A DNA stretch of 64,000 nt from assembly GCF_006542425.1 (NCBI RefSeq), contig NZ_VFID01000014.1:186001-250000 (forward strand). Direction: 5' to 3'. Below are positions 19,971 through 30,507 of the stretch, piece by piece. The notes beneath the pieces were generated by a model that was not told the origin of the DNA, searched no databases, and saw nothing but the letters and a program-made list of their open reading frames with translations. Positions within the stretch are counted from its first letter, which is position 1, and the number at the start of each line of letters is the position of its first letter. The position numbers were made by a program, and so were the translations under genes. The stretch comes from Pseudoxanthomonas sp. z9. GTDB taxonomy: Bacteria > Pseudomonadota > Gammaproteobacteria > Xanthomonadales > Xanthomonadaceae.

Positions 19971-19996
19971 AAAGGGCGGGCCTTGGCCCGCCCTTT
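19971..19996. terminator. Bidirectional terminator between prpF and the GST gene
   Basis: Perfect 12-bp arms (AAAGGGCGGGCC/GGCCCGCCCTTT) around a TT centre lie between two convergent genes, 32 bases after prpF and 8 before the GST stop. A- and T-tracts at both sides fit use in both directions. Confidence 0.85.
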
Positions 19997-20004
19997 CCCA
20001 TTGT

Positions 20005-20616
20005 TCAGTGCAGCCCTTCCGCCTTGAGCGCGGCCTGCACGCCCGGATCGGCTTCCATCCGCTGGCGGAACGCCGCCAGGTTGTCGAGCCCCGTGAGATC
20101 CACGCCGACGTTACCGGCCCAGCGCAGGGTGATGTAGAAGTACGGATCGGCAAAGCTGCGGAAACCGGCCAGCCACTGCCGGCCTTCGAGCCGCTGGTTG
20201 GCGCTTTCGAACAGGCCGCGCAGGCGCTTGCGCGCAGCGGCCTTGATGGCATCGAACTCGGATTCGTCGGCGATGAACTTGCCCGGCGCGAACAGCGGGG
20301 TGAACGCCGGATGCACGTCGGAGTTGACGAAGGACAGCCAGCGCGCGGCTTCGGCGCGCTGCTGCGCGGAACCATCGCCACCGAGGCCGGCCTGCGGGTA
20401 GCGGTCGGCGATGTAGCCCATGATCGCGGCGTTCTGGGTCAGGACGAAGTCGCCGTCGACAATCGCCGGGACCGCGCCGGTCGGGTTGATTGCCAGGTAC
20501 TCCGGCGCCTTCATCTCGGCGGCGGTCATCACCTTCAGTTCGAAGGGCTGGCCGGTCCATTGCAGGGCGATATGGTCGGCGGTGGAACAGGCGCCGGGCT
20601 TGCTGTACAGCTTCAT
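20005..20616 (-). CDS. Glutathione S-transferase, beta-class-like
   Basis: A 203-residue GST with an N-terminal thioredoxin fold (MKLYSKPGACSTADHIAL, with the beta-class Cys10) and the NPTGAVPAIVDGDFVLTQNAAI glutathione-binding segment near 44-66. A helical C-terminal domain follows. The frame is open upstream to 20679, but the ATG at 20616 is preceded by GGAG and starts at the family N-terminus. The substrate is unknown. Single gene, convergent with prpF. Confidence 0.93.
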   Translation of the reverse strand: MKLYSKPGACSTADHIALQWTGQPFELKVMTAAEMKAPEYLAINPTGAVPAIVDGDFVLTQNAAIMGYIADRYPQAGLGGDGSAQQRAEAARWLSFVNSDVHPAFTPLFAPGKFIADESEFDAIKAAARKRLRGLFESANQRLEGRQWLAGFRSFADPYFYITLRWAGNVGVDLTGLDNLAAFRQRMEADPGVQAALKAEGLH

Positions 20617-20759
20617 GGGTGGACTCCAGATACTAGAAAGCGATCCGGGAACTCTCCCAGACCCATCCAGGGTCCACAAGGCCGCCGCTGTAACGGACCG
20701 TCACGGACGGCCTGCTTGCCGGAAGGCGAAAACTGGCGTCGGCGACCAGGCGCTCGGCG

Positions 20760-21224
20760 TTACGAGCGCGGTGGTTGCGGCTTGAGCGATTGCACGCGCA
20801 GGAAGGTGTGATCGCCGATGGTGGCCACGCGATAGGCGTTGCGCCAACTCGGGTTGGCGATCTGGTGGGCCATGAAATGGCTCGCGCCGGGCACGATTTC
20901 CTTGCGCTGGCCGGGCGGCAGGGCCCAGTTGCGCTCGGCGTTCAGGGCGACGCTGACCGACTTGGCCCAGGCATCCGCGTTCTGCAGGCGGGTACCGGGG
21001 GCGACGATGGTGGGGGCGAACTGCTTGCGGGCGGTCACCACCTCGCAGACCGAATCCCCCCACAGGCCGCTGTCGCGACGGCGCAGGGCGACTTCGGCGA
21101 CGGCTTGCTGGCCGCGCAGGGTCTGGTCGCGGGCTTCCAGGTATACGGTGGTACTGAGGCACAACGAATCGGCGGCCGGCTGCGGCAACATCTGCGACAG
21201 CCAGAGAATCCAGGCCAGTTTCAT
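20760..21224 (-). CDS. Cell wall hydrolase, SleB/CwlJ family
   Basis: A 154-residue protein with a short hydrophobic N-terminus that looks like a signal peptide. The SleB/CwlJ (hydrolase 2) core follows: TTVYLEARDQTLRGQQAVAEVALRR-like segment with candidate catalytic Glu30, then FAPT and the C-terminal GASHFMAH segment. Outside spore formers this family is found in Gram-negative bacteria and probably trims peptidoglycan. A periplasmic location is inferred. Confidence 0.82.
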   Translation of the reverse strand: MKLAWILWLSQMLPQPAADSLCLSTTVYLEARDQTLRGQQAVAEVALRRRDSGLWGDSVCEVVTARKQFAPTIVAPGTRLQNADAWAKSVSVALNAERNWALPPGQRKEIVPGASHFMAHQIANPSWRNAYRVATIGDHTFLRVQSLKPQPPRS

Positions 21225-21674
21225 GGGAACTCCTTGCTCCGTCTTTGCCGGTCCCGACCGTTCCGATCCATTGGAAGCGGCGGGGGAGGGACGCGGCAGG
21301 GCGTCATGGGGAGGCAGCCTTCACACGGGCTGCCCGGGGTCCCGGCTGAATGATGAGGGCGCCGGGGCGGCCTGCCGGAACTGGGGGGCGGGCCGAAAAG
21401 TTGGCGCAAGGTACGGGCGAAAACCGGAACCCCCCCTGAACGCGCCGGGTTGACAGCTCTACTAAGTATTTGATTGGAAATGCTTGTTGGTGAAAACGGC
21501 GTCAAGGTCGAGGCGGCTTGGCGGCGTATTGCGAGCCGCATGGCATCGGCGCGAAACGCATTGAAAAGGCTTGGAAAGCAGGCGCGAGCGCGTATCTTCA
21601 TCGCGCATCACGCGCGAAAATTTGTGATGCCCGTCATTAACAGTGACGAGGCGGCCTGTCCGCCGCCCGTCGGC
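21225..21674. other. 450-base intergenic region without a convincing gene
   Basis: The stretch between the hydrolase start and the fadH stop has no gene I can support. Part of it (about 21450-21640) is less GC-rich and holds TTGACA at 21451-21456, a possible -35 reading rightwards, but no gene follows on that strand. GGCGG/CCGCC arms at 21652-21666 just after the fadH stop may be a weak hairpin. A small RNA is possible but unsupported. Confidence 0.4.
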
Positions 21675-23894
<2,220 letters not shown>

Positions 23895-23896
23895 TC

Positions 23897-25252
23897 ATGG
23901 ACGCCGCAACACCTCCCCTGCACGACTACCTGCGCGACGGCATCGCCGCCGCGGATCTGCCGGACCTCCACCCCCTGCTCGCCGCCCGCGATCAATTGCG
24001 GGCCTTCTCGACCCTGTTCCACGGGGGCGAAGAGAACGTCATGGTGCGCCTGCTGGTACTGCGCACGATCGGCGAGCGCGGGCAGGCGCCGGACTGGACC
24101 CCGCAGGAACTGCGTGATCAGTTCGCCTATCTGGATCCGGTCAAGTTCGACACCGTGCTGGGGCGCCTGCGCGAGAACGGCCTGCTGCTATGGGAAGCGC
24201 ACAGCCAGCGCTACCGCATCAGCCCGGTCGGGCGCCAGGCGCTGGCGGCGATCGGCATGCTGCTGCAGTTCAACCGCGAAGGCGACGAACTGGCCTACGT
24301 CACCGCGCAGCTGGCCGCGGGCCAGGCGGTCGGGCGGGTCGGGGCCGACGATCTGCAGCACCTGCTGTCGCGGCTCAACGAACTGCGCGAGGACTTCGAC
24401 CAGGCCGTGCTGAGTGGTTCGGAACACCGCATCCAGCGTGCCGCCGATACATTGCAATCGGTCTGGCAATGGGTGGAGAAGGGCACCGAACTGATTCGCG
24501 ACATCGCCGCCGACGGCGATCTGGATACCGCGACCCATCGGGTCGCCCAGCAGATCGGCCGCGCGCAGAGCGCGTTGCTGCGCCAGGCGTCGGTGTTCCA
24601 GCGCGCGCTGAACCAGCTCGACCGCCACCGCGTGCACCTGGGCGCGAGCGGACTGTCCTCTTCCGACGTCAACCGCTTCCTGCGCGCCCGCGACATCGAC
24701 GCGCTGGCGGCACTGGCCGACGACGTGCTGGTGCGCACGCCGATGCCGGCCTTCGTGCTCGGGCCGATCGCCCTGGACGTGGCCGAGTACGAACTGGTCG
24801 AGCGCGAACGCGAAGGCCAGGAAAGCACCGCGCTGCCGCCGGCGCAGCAAGCGCCCAGCGATACCCAGGCCCCGGTCGCGCAGAACGACTACGCCCATGC
24901 CGAACAATGGCTGGACCAGCTCACCGGCCTCGACCAGGAGGCCCCGCTGGCCGACTGGGTGCCGCAGGAAAGCTTTGCGCTCAGCGCGTACCGATTGTCG
25001 CTGCTTGGATTGATCGGCGATGCCGGCGCGGAGAACCGCCAGGGCGTGGGCGCCTCGCTGGCGCAGCTGCCGATGCAGTGGCGGGTCGAACCGGTGTTCG
25101 AGGAGGTCCAGCGCGCCGGCGTCGCCTATATGAGCCGCGGCCAGTTGCTGCCGCAATCCGCGCCGAAACCTGCCATGCCCGTCGCCACGCGCAAGCCAGA
25201 CAAACAAGACAAGCAAGACAAACCGAAGAAACGGAAGACACAGACCGCATGA
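23897..25252 (+). CDS. mksF: MksF/MukF-like kleisin subunit of an SMC complex
   Basis: A 451-residue mostly helical protein. Residues about 38-115 look like a winged helix (ENVMVRLLVLRTIGERG, then GRLRENGLLLWEAHSQRYRI), followed by a long helical region. A second putative winged helix (ESFALSAYRLSLLGLIGDAG) precedes a Lys-rich tail (KPDKQDKQDKPKKRKTQTA). This two-winged-helix layout is that of MukF/MksF/JetA kleisins, which bridge SMC heads. The assignment rests on the layout and on the two downstream genes. The ATG at 23897 was chosen as the first after the repeat array. Its TGA overlaps the next start (ATGA), indicating translational coupling. Confidence 0.75.
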   Translation: MDAATPPLHDYLRDGIAAADLPDLHPLLAARDQLRAFSTLFHGGEENVMVRLLVLRTIGERGQAPDWTPQELRDQFAYLDPVKFDTVLGRLRENGLLLWEAHSQRYRISPVGRQALAAIGMLLQFNREGDELAYVTAQLAAGQAVGRVGADDLQHLLSRLNELREDFDQAVLSGSEHRIQRAADTLQSVWQWVEKGTELIRDIAADGDLDTATHRVAQQIGRAQSALLRQASVFQRALNQLDRHRVHLGASGLSSSDVNRFLRARDIDALAALADDVLVRTPMPAFVLGPIALDVAEYELVEREREGQESTALPPAQQAPSDTQAPVAQNDYAHAEQWLDQLTGLDQEAPLADWVPQESFALSAYRLSLLGLIGDAGAENRQGVGASLAQLPMQWRVEPVFEEVQRAGVAYMSRGQLLPQSAPKPAMPVATRKPDKQDKQDKPKKRKTQTA

Positions 25253-26004
25253 GTGACCCCATCGCATCCCTGATCGCGCGGCTGCTGGCCGAGCGCTGGC
25301 TGCCGCGCGAGGACCGCGCCGTGCGCCAGGTCCTGGTCGACGCCGAACTGCGCGACGACCTCGACCGCCGCCTCGCCGCCGCCGGCCTGCGCCTGCTCGA
25401 ACATCCCTACGCCGCGCATGTCGCGGTGGGCGTGGCGCGCACGCAGGAGAACGAGGTTTTCGGCAACGCCGAAGCGTGGGCGGCCAGCAACCTGTCGCTG
25501 GGCCGCGACGCACTGGCGTTGCTGGTGGTGCTGTGGGCGCTGCTGGTGCTGCCCAAGCGCCAGCGCCAGATCGCGCGCCAGGAAGGCGAGCGCGCGCAGG
25601 AACAGGAGCAGATGTTCGCCGAACTCAAGCCGGTGCCGGTGGGCGCGGAAGTGGTCGAGCCGATCAACGAACGCACCCTGCTGGCCGACTTCAGCGACAA
25701 GCTGGGCGGCAAGGGACGCCTGCAGATGAACCTGGGCGCGCTGCAGCGCCAGGGTTTCATCGTCCGCCGCCGCGAGCGCATCCACGAGGGTCCGCTGCTG
25801 GACCTGGCGTTCGACTACGAGCGCATCGCCAGCCGGGTGATGGACGGCGCGCTGTCGCAGGTCATCGAGGAAGCGCGGCAGTCGCAGGCCGCCGCCCGCG
25901 AACGTGGCGAGGAAGCGGGCGGGAATGCGTCGGGCGATGACGTGCCCGACGAGGACGCACTCGACGAGAGCGCGCTGGACGAAGAGGTGCAGGCCGATGT
26001 TTGA
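25249..26004 (+). CDS. mksE: MksE/MukE-like accessory (kite) subunit
   Basis: A 251-residue acidic protein. Its N-terminal part (IASLIARLLAERWLPREDRAVRQVLVD) and the NERTLLADFSDKLGGKGRLQMNLGALQRQGFI region resemble the tandem winged helices of MukE/MksE/JetB. A strongly hydrophobic helix (ALALLVVLWALLVLP, near 88) is present, and the C-terminus is rich in Asp/Glu. The start overlaps the mksF stop by 4 bases and has no clear ribosome site, only an A-rich tract upstream, so reinitiation is likely. The next gene overlaps its end by 8 bases. The family call is mainly from architecture and context. Confidence 0.7.
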   Translation: MSDPIASLIARLLAERWLPREDRAVRQVLVDAELRDDLDRRLAAAGLRLLEHPYAAHVAVGVARTQENEVFGNAEAWAASNLSLGRDALALLVVLWALLVLPKRQRQIARQEGERAQEQEQMFAELKPVPVGAEVVEPINERTLLADFSDKLGGKGRLQMNLGALQRQGFIVRRRERIHEGPLLDLAFDYERIASRVMDGALSQVIEEARQSQAAARERGEEAGGNASGDDVPDEDALDESALDEEVQADV

Positions 26005-28804
26005 GTTCCGTCAGCTGGAAGTCGTCCACTGGGATTACTGGCAGCGCTACACGCTGCCGCTGGACGCTTCGATCATCACCGTGGTCGGCCCCAACGGCTC
26101 CGGCAAGACCACCCTGCTGGATGCGCTGCGCACGCTGCTGGCGATCGACGATCGCGACATGGCGCGCGACTACAAGACCTACCTGCGCCACAACGGCAAG
26201 CCCTATGCCTGGTTGCGCGCGGTGGTCAGCAATCCCGCCGACCGGCGCGGCAAGCGCGCGTTCTTCCCGTACATGGACGAGCAGGTCACGATCGCCTGCC
26301 GGGTGCGCAAGCGCGGCGGCGACTGGTCGCGCGATTACCAGATCGTGCCCGGCGACGTGCCGATCGAGACGCTGGAACAGGGCGGCGAATGGCTGGGTGT
26401 GCGTGACTACCGGGTGCGCCTGGCCGGCGCCGGCCTGAGCCGCGCCATCTGCCGCGTGCTGACCCTGGAACAGGGCGCCACCGACAAGCTGTGCCAACTC
26501 TCGCCGCGCGAACTGCTGCAACTGGTGTTCGACGTGTTCGAGGACAAGGCGGTGCTGGACGACTACCAGCGCGCGCGCAGCGAGCAGTTCGACGTGGAGA
26601 AGGAGATCGGGCAGCTCCAGCAGGGCCTGGCGGAACTTCATCTGCGGCTGGAGTCCTCGCGCGCCGATGTGCGCTCGTTCGAGGACGGCCTGTCACTGCG
26701 CAGCCAGCGCAACCGCTTGCATACCGAGATCGTGCCGAAGGTGGAACTGGCGGATCTGCGTGCGACCATCGAAGGCGCGCGCCCGCGCCTGATCGGCCTG
26801 CGCCGCGCGCTGCGCGAACGCCGGCATGCGCACGCCGCGTTGCTGGCGCAGGAAGCCGGTGCGCAGGCGCAGCGCACCACGTTGCAGCAGGCGCTGGCCG
26901 AGGTGCGCGCGCGCCAGGCCGGGGCCGAAGCGGTGTTCACCCATGCCCGCGACCATGCGCGCGATGCGGAGATGCTGGTCAAGCGACGCGACGATCTGGA
27001 TCGCCTGCAGGGTGGACGCAAGGGCGCCGACGTCAAGGCGCTGAGCCGGGAAGTCGAGGAAGGCCGCCGGCGCCAGGCCGAGCTGAAACTGGAAGGCCAG
27101 CGCGATCGCCAGCGCGCCGCCGAGATAACCGCCCAGGTCGCCGCGCTCAACGGCGGTGGTCGGGTCACCGAGCCGTTCGAACGCGACTTCCGTGCCGCGC
27201 TCGACGCCAAGGGCATCGGCCACAGGGTGCTGACCGAACTGGTCGAGATTGCCAATCCGGAATGGGCGACGGCGGTGGAAGCGGTGCTCGCGCCCTACCG
27301 CCACCTGCTGGTGCTGGATTCGCCGAAGGACGCCGCCGCGGCGTGGCAACTGGGCGAGCAGATGCAGTACCGCCACTTCCTGGTCGCCGATCGCGCGCCG
27401 GCCGACAAGCCGACCCGCGGTTCGCTGCTGGAAGTGGTGCGCTTCCTCGACGACCCACCGGCGTGGCTGCCGCGCCAGCTGGATCGGATCCAGCGGGTGG
27501 AGGACGTGCAGGCCGGTCATCGCCTGCCCAAGGGCCAGGACTGGATTACCGCCAAGGGCTATCTGCGCGAACAGCGTGGTGGTCGTCATATCGGCGGCAA
27601 CGCGCATCACTTCGGCGCGGGTGCCCGCCAGGCGCAACTGGCCGAACTGCGCGCGGAACTGACGGCCCTCCAGCAGCGCGCGCATGCGCGCGAGGAAGAA
27701 CTGAGCGGACTGGGCCAGCAGGTCGACGCCAGCCAGGCGCGCCTGCTCGGACTGGGCGCGGGCAACGAACTGGTGACGCGCGCGGCCGAGTTCGCCGATG
27801 CGGCCGAACGCCTGCCGGAACTGGCCGAGGCCGCGCAGCAGGCGGCCACCGCATTGATGGAAGTGCGCACCGAGCTCGATCGCCTGGCCGCCGAGGACAA
27901 GGCCGAGAGCATCGCCGCCGCCAGCCGGGCGGGCGAACTGAAGGCGCTGGAGAATGAACTGCGCGAGCGCGAACACCAGATCGCGCAGGAGCGGATGGCG
28001 CTGGTGCAGCGGATCGTCGACTTCCGCCGCCGCCGCGCGCAGATGCCGCTGGAGTGGCGCGGCGTGGCCGCGTTGCGGGCCGCACGCGACGAATACGAAA
28101 GCGCCAACGCGGTGCGTCGCGAAGTCGAGCGGATCGACGAGCGGCTGGCGCGCGGCGCCTATGTGGAGGACGACGGCTGCGTCGCGCTGCGCGACAAGTT
28201 CGCCGCCGACCACGCCGGCCTGGAAGCCGCCATCGGCAAGCGCGAGGCGCACCTGCACCGCGCGCGCAAGTTGACCGAGGAAGCGCGGGGCGCCTACATC
28301 AACGTGCTGCGTGCCACCGTCCGCCGCTACCGCAAGAACCTGGTCGCGCTGGGCGAGCTGTCCGGCATCGGCGTCGACGTGGAGATGCCGGAACTGGTCA
28401 ACGAGGACACCGCGCTGGCGCAGGCGGGCCTGACCGTGCGCTTCGATTTCGATCGCAAGGGCTGGATCGGCCTGGACGACGGTGAGGCGTCCGGCGGCCA
28501 GCAGGTGATGAAGTCGCTGCTGCTGCTGGTGGCGTTGCTGCGCGACGAGGAACAGCCGGGCGGATTCGTCTTCATCGACGAACCGTTCGCGCATCTGGAC
28601 GTGGCCAACATCGAAAAGGTCGGCCGCTTCCTGCGCTCGACCGACGCCCAGTACATCCTGACCACGCCGATCACCCACAACGTCAACGTGTTCGAACCCT
28701 CGGACCTGGTGCTGGCGACCAGCAAGCGGCGCGCCGGCAGCAGTTGGGCCGAACCGGTGGCGGTGCTCAAGCGCGATCGCGGGCAGGACGCGGCCGCGGC
28801 CTGA
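25997..28804 (+). CDS. mksB: MksB/JetC-like SMC ATPase
   Basis: A 935-residue SMC-type ATPase. The N-terminal head has Walker A GPNGSGKTTL (31-40). Long coiled coils flank a central globular hinge at about 394-540 (WATAVEAVLAPYRHLLVLDSP). The C-terminal head has signature SGGQQ (832-836) and Walker B FVFIDEPFAHLD with Asp861-Glu862. It is much shorter than MukB (about 1,480), as expected for MksB. The frame is open to 25904, but the ATG at 25997 starts the FEFRQLEVVHWDYW head strand. It is the last gene of the operon; a LysE-family gene converges 12 bases later, so no JetD/MksG nuclease follows. Confidence 0.85.
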   Translation: MFEFRQLEVVHWDYWQRYTLPLDASIITVVGPNGSGKTTLLDALRTLLAIDDRDMARDYKTYLRHNGKPYAWLRAVVSNPADRRGKRAFFPYMDEQVTIACRVRKRGGDWSRDYQIVPGDVPIETLEQGGEWLGVRDYRVRLAGAGLSRAICRVLTLEQGATDKLCQLSPRELLQLVFDVFEDKAVLDDYQRARSEQFDVEKEIGQLQQGLAELHLRLESSRADVRSFEDGLSLRSQRNRLHTEIVPKVELADLRATIEGARPRLIGLRRALRERRHAHAALLAQEAGAQAQRTTLQQALAEVRARQAGAEAVFTHARDHARDAEMLVKRRDDLDRLQGGRKGADVKALSREVEEGRRRQAELKLEGQRDRQRAAEITAQVAALNGGGRVTEPFERDFRAALDAKGIGHRVLTELVEIANPEWATAVEAVLAPYRHLLVLDSPKDAAAAWQLGEQMQYRHFLVADRAPADKPTRGSLLEVVRFLDDPPAWLPRQLDRIQRVEDVQAGHRLPKGQDWITAKGYLREQRGGRHIGGNAHHFGAGARQAQLAELRAELTALQQRAHAREEELSGLGQQVDASQARLLGLGAGNELVTRAAEFADAAERLPELAEAAQQAATALMEVRTELDRLAAEDKAESIAAASRAGELKALENELREREHQIAQERMALVQRIVDFRRRRAQMPLEWRGVAALRAARDEYESANAVRREVERIDERLARGAYVEDDGCVALRDKFAADHAGLEAAIGKREAHLHRARKLTEEARGAYINVLRATVRRYRKNLVALGELSGIGVDVEMPELVNEDTALAQAGLTVRFDFDRKGWIGLDDGEASGGQQVMKSLLLLVALLRDEEQPGGFVFIDEPFAHLDVANIEKVGRFLRSTDAQYILTTPITHNVNVFEPSDLVLATSKRRAGSSWAEPVAVLKRDRGQDAAAA

Positions 28805-28816
28805 GTCCGCGCGGCG

Positions 28817-29446
28817 TCAGGTGGCCTGCCTGCGCAGTCGCAGCAGGCCCAGTCCCAGCCCGATGAACAACATGCCGCTGAGGCGCTGCCACCAGCGCCC
28901 ACGGGCGCCGCCCAGCCAGCGGCGCAGGTGGCGCGCGGCGGCGACGTAGCACAGGTGCGACAGCACCGTGCAGGCGGCGAAGGTGACGGTCAGCAGCAGG
29001 CCCTGCCGCCAGGGCGAAGCCTGCGGCTGCATGAACTGCGGCAGCAGCGCGGTGAAGAACAGGATGCTCTTCGGATTGGTCGCCGCCACCAGCACGCCTT
29101 GGCCGAACAACCGCCATGCATCGCCATTCGCCGGCGACAGCGAAGCGTCCGCGGCGAACGGCGGTGGGCTGCGCCATTGGCGGATGCCCAGATAGACCAG
29201 ATACATCGCACCGGCGGTCTTGAGCATGGTGAAGGCGGTCGAGGACGCCTGCAACAACGCTCCCAGCCCCAGCAACGCGGTGACCGCGACGACGAACACG
29301 CCGGTCGCGTTGCCGAGCGAACTGATCAGCGCACGCCGCGCGCCCAGCGTGGTCGCGTTGGAAACCGCCAGCAGCACCGCCGGTCCCGGGGTGAATGCGG
29401 TGATCAACGACAGCGTGCAGAACAGCCACCAGGCGCTGGCGCTCAT
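28817..29446 (-). CDS. LysE/RhtB family amino-acid exporter
   Basis: A 209-residue membrane protein with about six hydrophobic segments and the family motif FTPGPAVLLAVSNATTLGARRA near the N-terminus. The ATNPKSILFFTALLPQF segment is also typical. Family members export amino acids or related small molecules; the substrate is not predictable. The ATG at 29446 lies 4 bases after the stop of the upstream quinone reductase-like gene, so it is the last gene of a four-gene operon. Confidence 0.93.
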   Translation of the reverse strand: MSASAWWLFCTLSLITAFTPGPAVLLAVSNATTLGARRALISSLGNATGVFVVAVTALLGLGALLQASSTAFTMLKTAGAMYLVYLGIRQWRSPPPFAADASLSPANGDAWRLFGQGVLVAATNPKSILFFTALLPQFMQPQASPWRQGLLLTVTFAACTVLSHLCYVAAARHLRRWLGGARGRWWQRLSGMLFIGLGLGLLRLRRQAT

Positions 29447-29450
29447 GTCG

Positions 29451-30470
29451 TCATTCCCAACCCGCCAGCACCAGCTTGCCGATGGTGGTGCCGGACTCCA
29501 GCCGGCGATGCGCCTCGCGCAGGTTGGCGGCGTTGATCGGCCCCAATGTCTCGCGATGGTTGCTGCGCAGTTCACCCGCATCGATCAGGCTGGCGGCGCG
29601 GCTGAGCAGCCGGTGCTGTTCGATCAGATCGGGCGTCTGGAAGCGTGGGCGCGCGAACATCATTTCCCAGTGGATACCGATCGACTTGGCCTTGTAGGGA
29701 TCGCCGATGCGCAGCTCGCCGCTGGGTTCGACGATCAAGCCGACATGGCCGAGCGGAGCAATGATTTCGCCAATCACGCTCCAGTAGCGGTCGGTGTCGG
29801 CCAGGTTCAGCACCGCGTCAACCTGTGAAAATCCGATTGCCGCCAGTTGCGGCGCCAGATCCTGTCGATGATCGATGACGTGCTGTGCGCCCAGCGAACG
29901 GCACCATTCGATCGTCTCCGGACGCGAGGCGGTGGCGATGACGGTGAAGCCGGCGCGGCGCGCCAGTTGGATCGCCATCGACCCTACGCCACCGGCGCCG
30001 GCGATGACCAGCAGGCTGCGGCGGTTGCATTCGTTGTCGATCGAATAGGGCATGCGGTGGAACAGCAGCTCCCAGGCGGTGATGGTGGTCAGCGGCAGCG
30101 CCGCGGCCTCGGCGAAGTCCAGCGTCGCCGGCTTGCGGCCGACGATGCGCTCGTCGACCAGCTGGAACTGCGCGTTGCTGCCGGCACGGGTGATGTCGCC
30201 GGCGTAGTAGACCTCGTCGCCTGGCGCGAACAGGGTCACCTGGTCGCCGACCGCCTCGACCACGCCGGCGGCGTCGTAGCCGAGCACGCGCGGCGGATCT
30301 TCCTGCTGCGGCTTGGGCGCGCGCACCTTGGTATCGACCGGGTTGACCGAGATCGCTTCCACCCGCACCAGGATGTCGTGGCCGGTGGGTTCTGGCTTGG
30401 GCAGTTCGATGTCCAGCAACGATTGCGGATCGTCGATGGGCAGGTAACGGGTGAGGCCGACGGCTTTCAT
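29451..30470 (-). CDS. Zinc-binding dehydrogenase / quinone oxidoreductase-like protein
   Basis: A 339-residue MDR-superfamily oxidoreductase. The GroES-like N-terminal domain (EPTGHDILVRVEAISVNPVD) is followed by the NADPH-binding Rossmann motif AGAGGVGSMAIQLARRAG near 180 of the open frame. The catalytic-zinc cysteine/histidine set of alcohol dehydrogenases is absent, which favours the quinone-reductase branch. GGAG precedes the ATG at 30470. Second of two reductases in an operon facing LysR. Confidence 0.9.
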   Translation of the reverse strand: MKAVGLTRYLPIDDPQSLLDIELPKPEPTGHDILVRVEAISVNPVDTKVRAPKPQQEDPPRVLGYDAAGVVEAVGDQVTLFAPGDEVYYAGDITRAGSNAQFQLVDERIVGRKPATLDFAEAAALPLTTITAWELLFHRMPYSIDNECNRRSLLVIAGAGGVGSMAIQLARRAGFTVIATASRPETIEWCRSLGAQHVIDHRQDLAPQLAAIGFSQVDAVLNLADTDRYWSVIGEIIAPLGHVGLIVEPSGELRIGDPYKAKSIGIHWEMMFARPRFQTPDLIEQHRLLSRAASLIDAGELRSNHRETLGPINAANLREAHRRLESGTTIGKLVLAGWE

Positions 30471-30507
30471 GGGGGACTCCGGTTGCAACGAAGGGGCAGG
30501 TGGGTGG

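Noticed and set aside
21221..21601. A 126-codon minus-strand frame in the 450-base gap
   Set aside because: It is Arg/Pro-rich with no domain, has no ribosome site, and overlaps the start of the SleB-like gene. Not enough to call a gene.
28805..28816. A JetD/MksG nuclease gene expected after the SMC gene
   Set aside because: Only 12 bases separate the SMC stop from the convergent LysE gene, and no topoisomerase VI-like protein is seen anywhere in the window.
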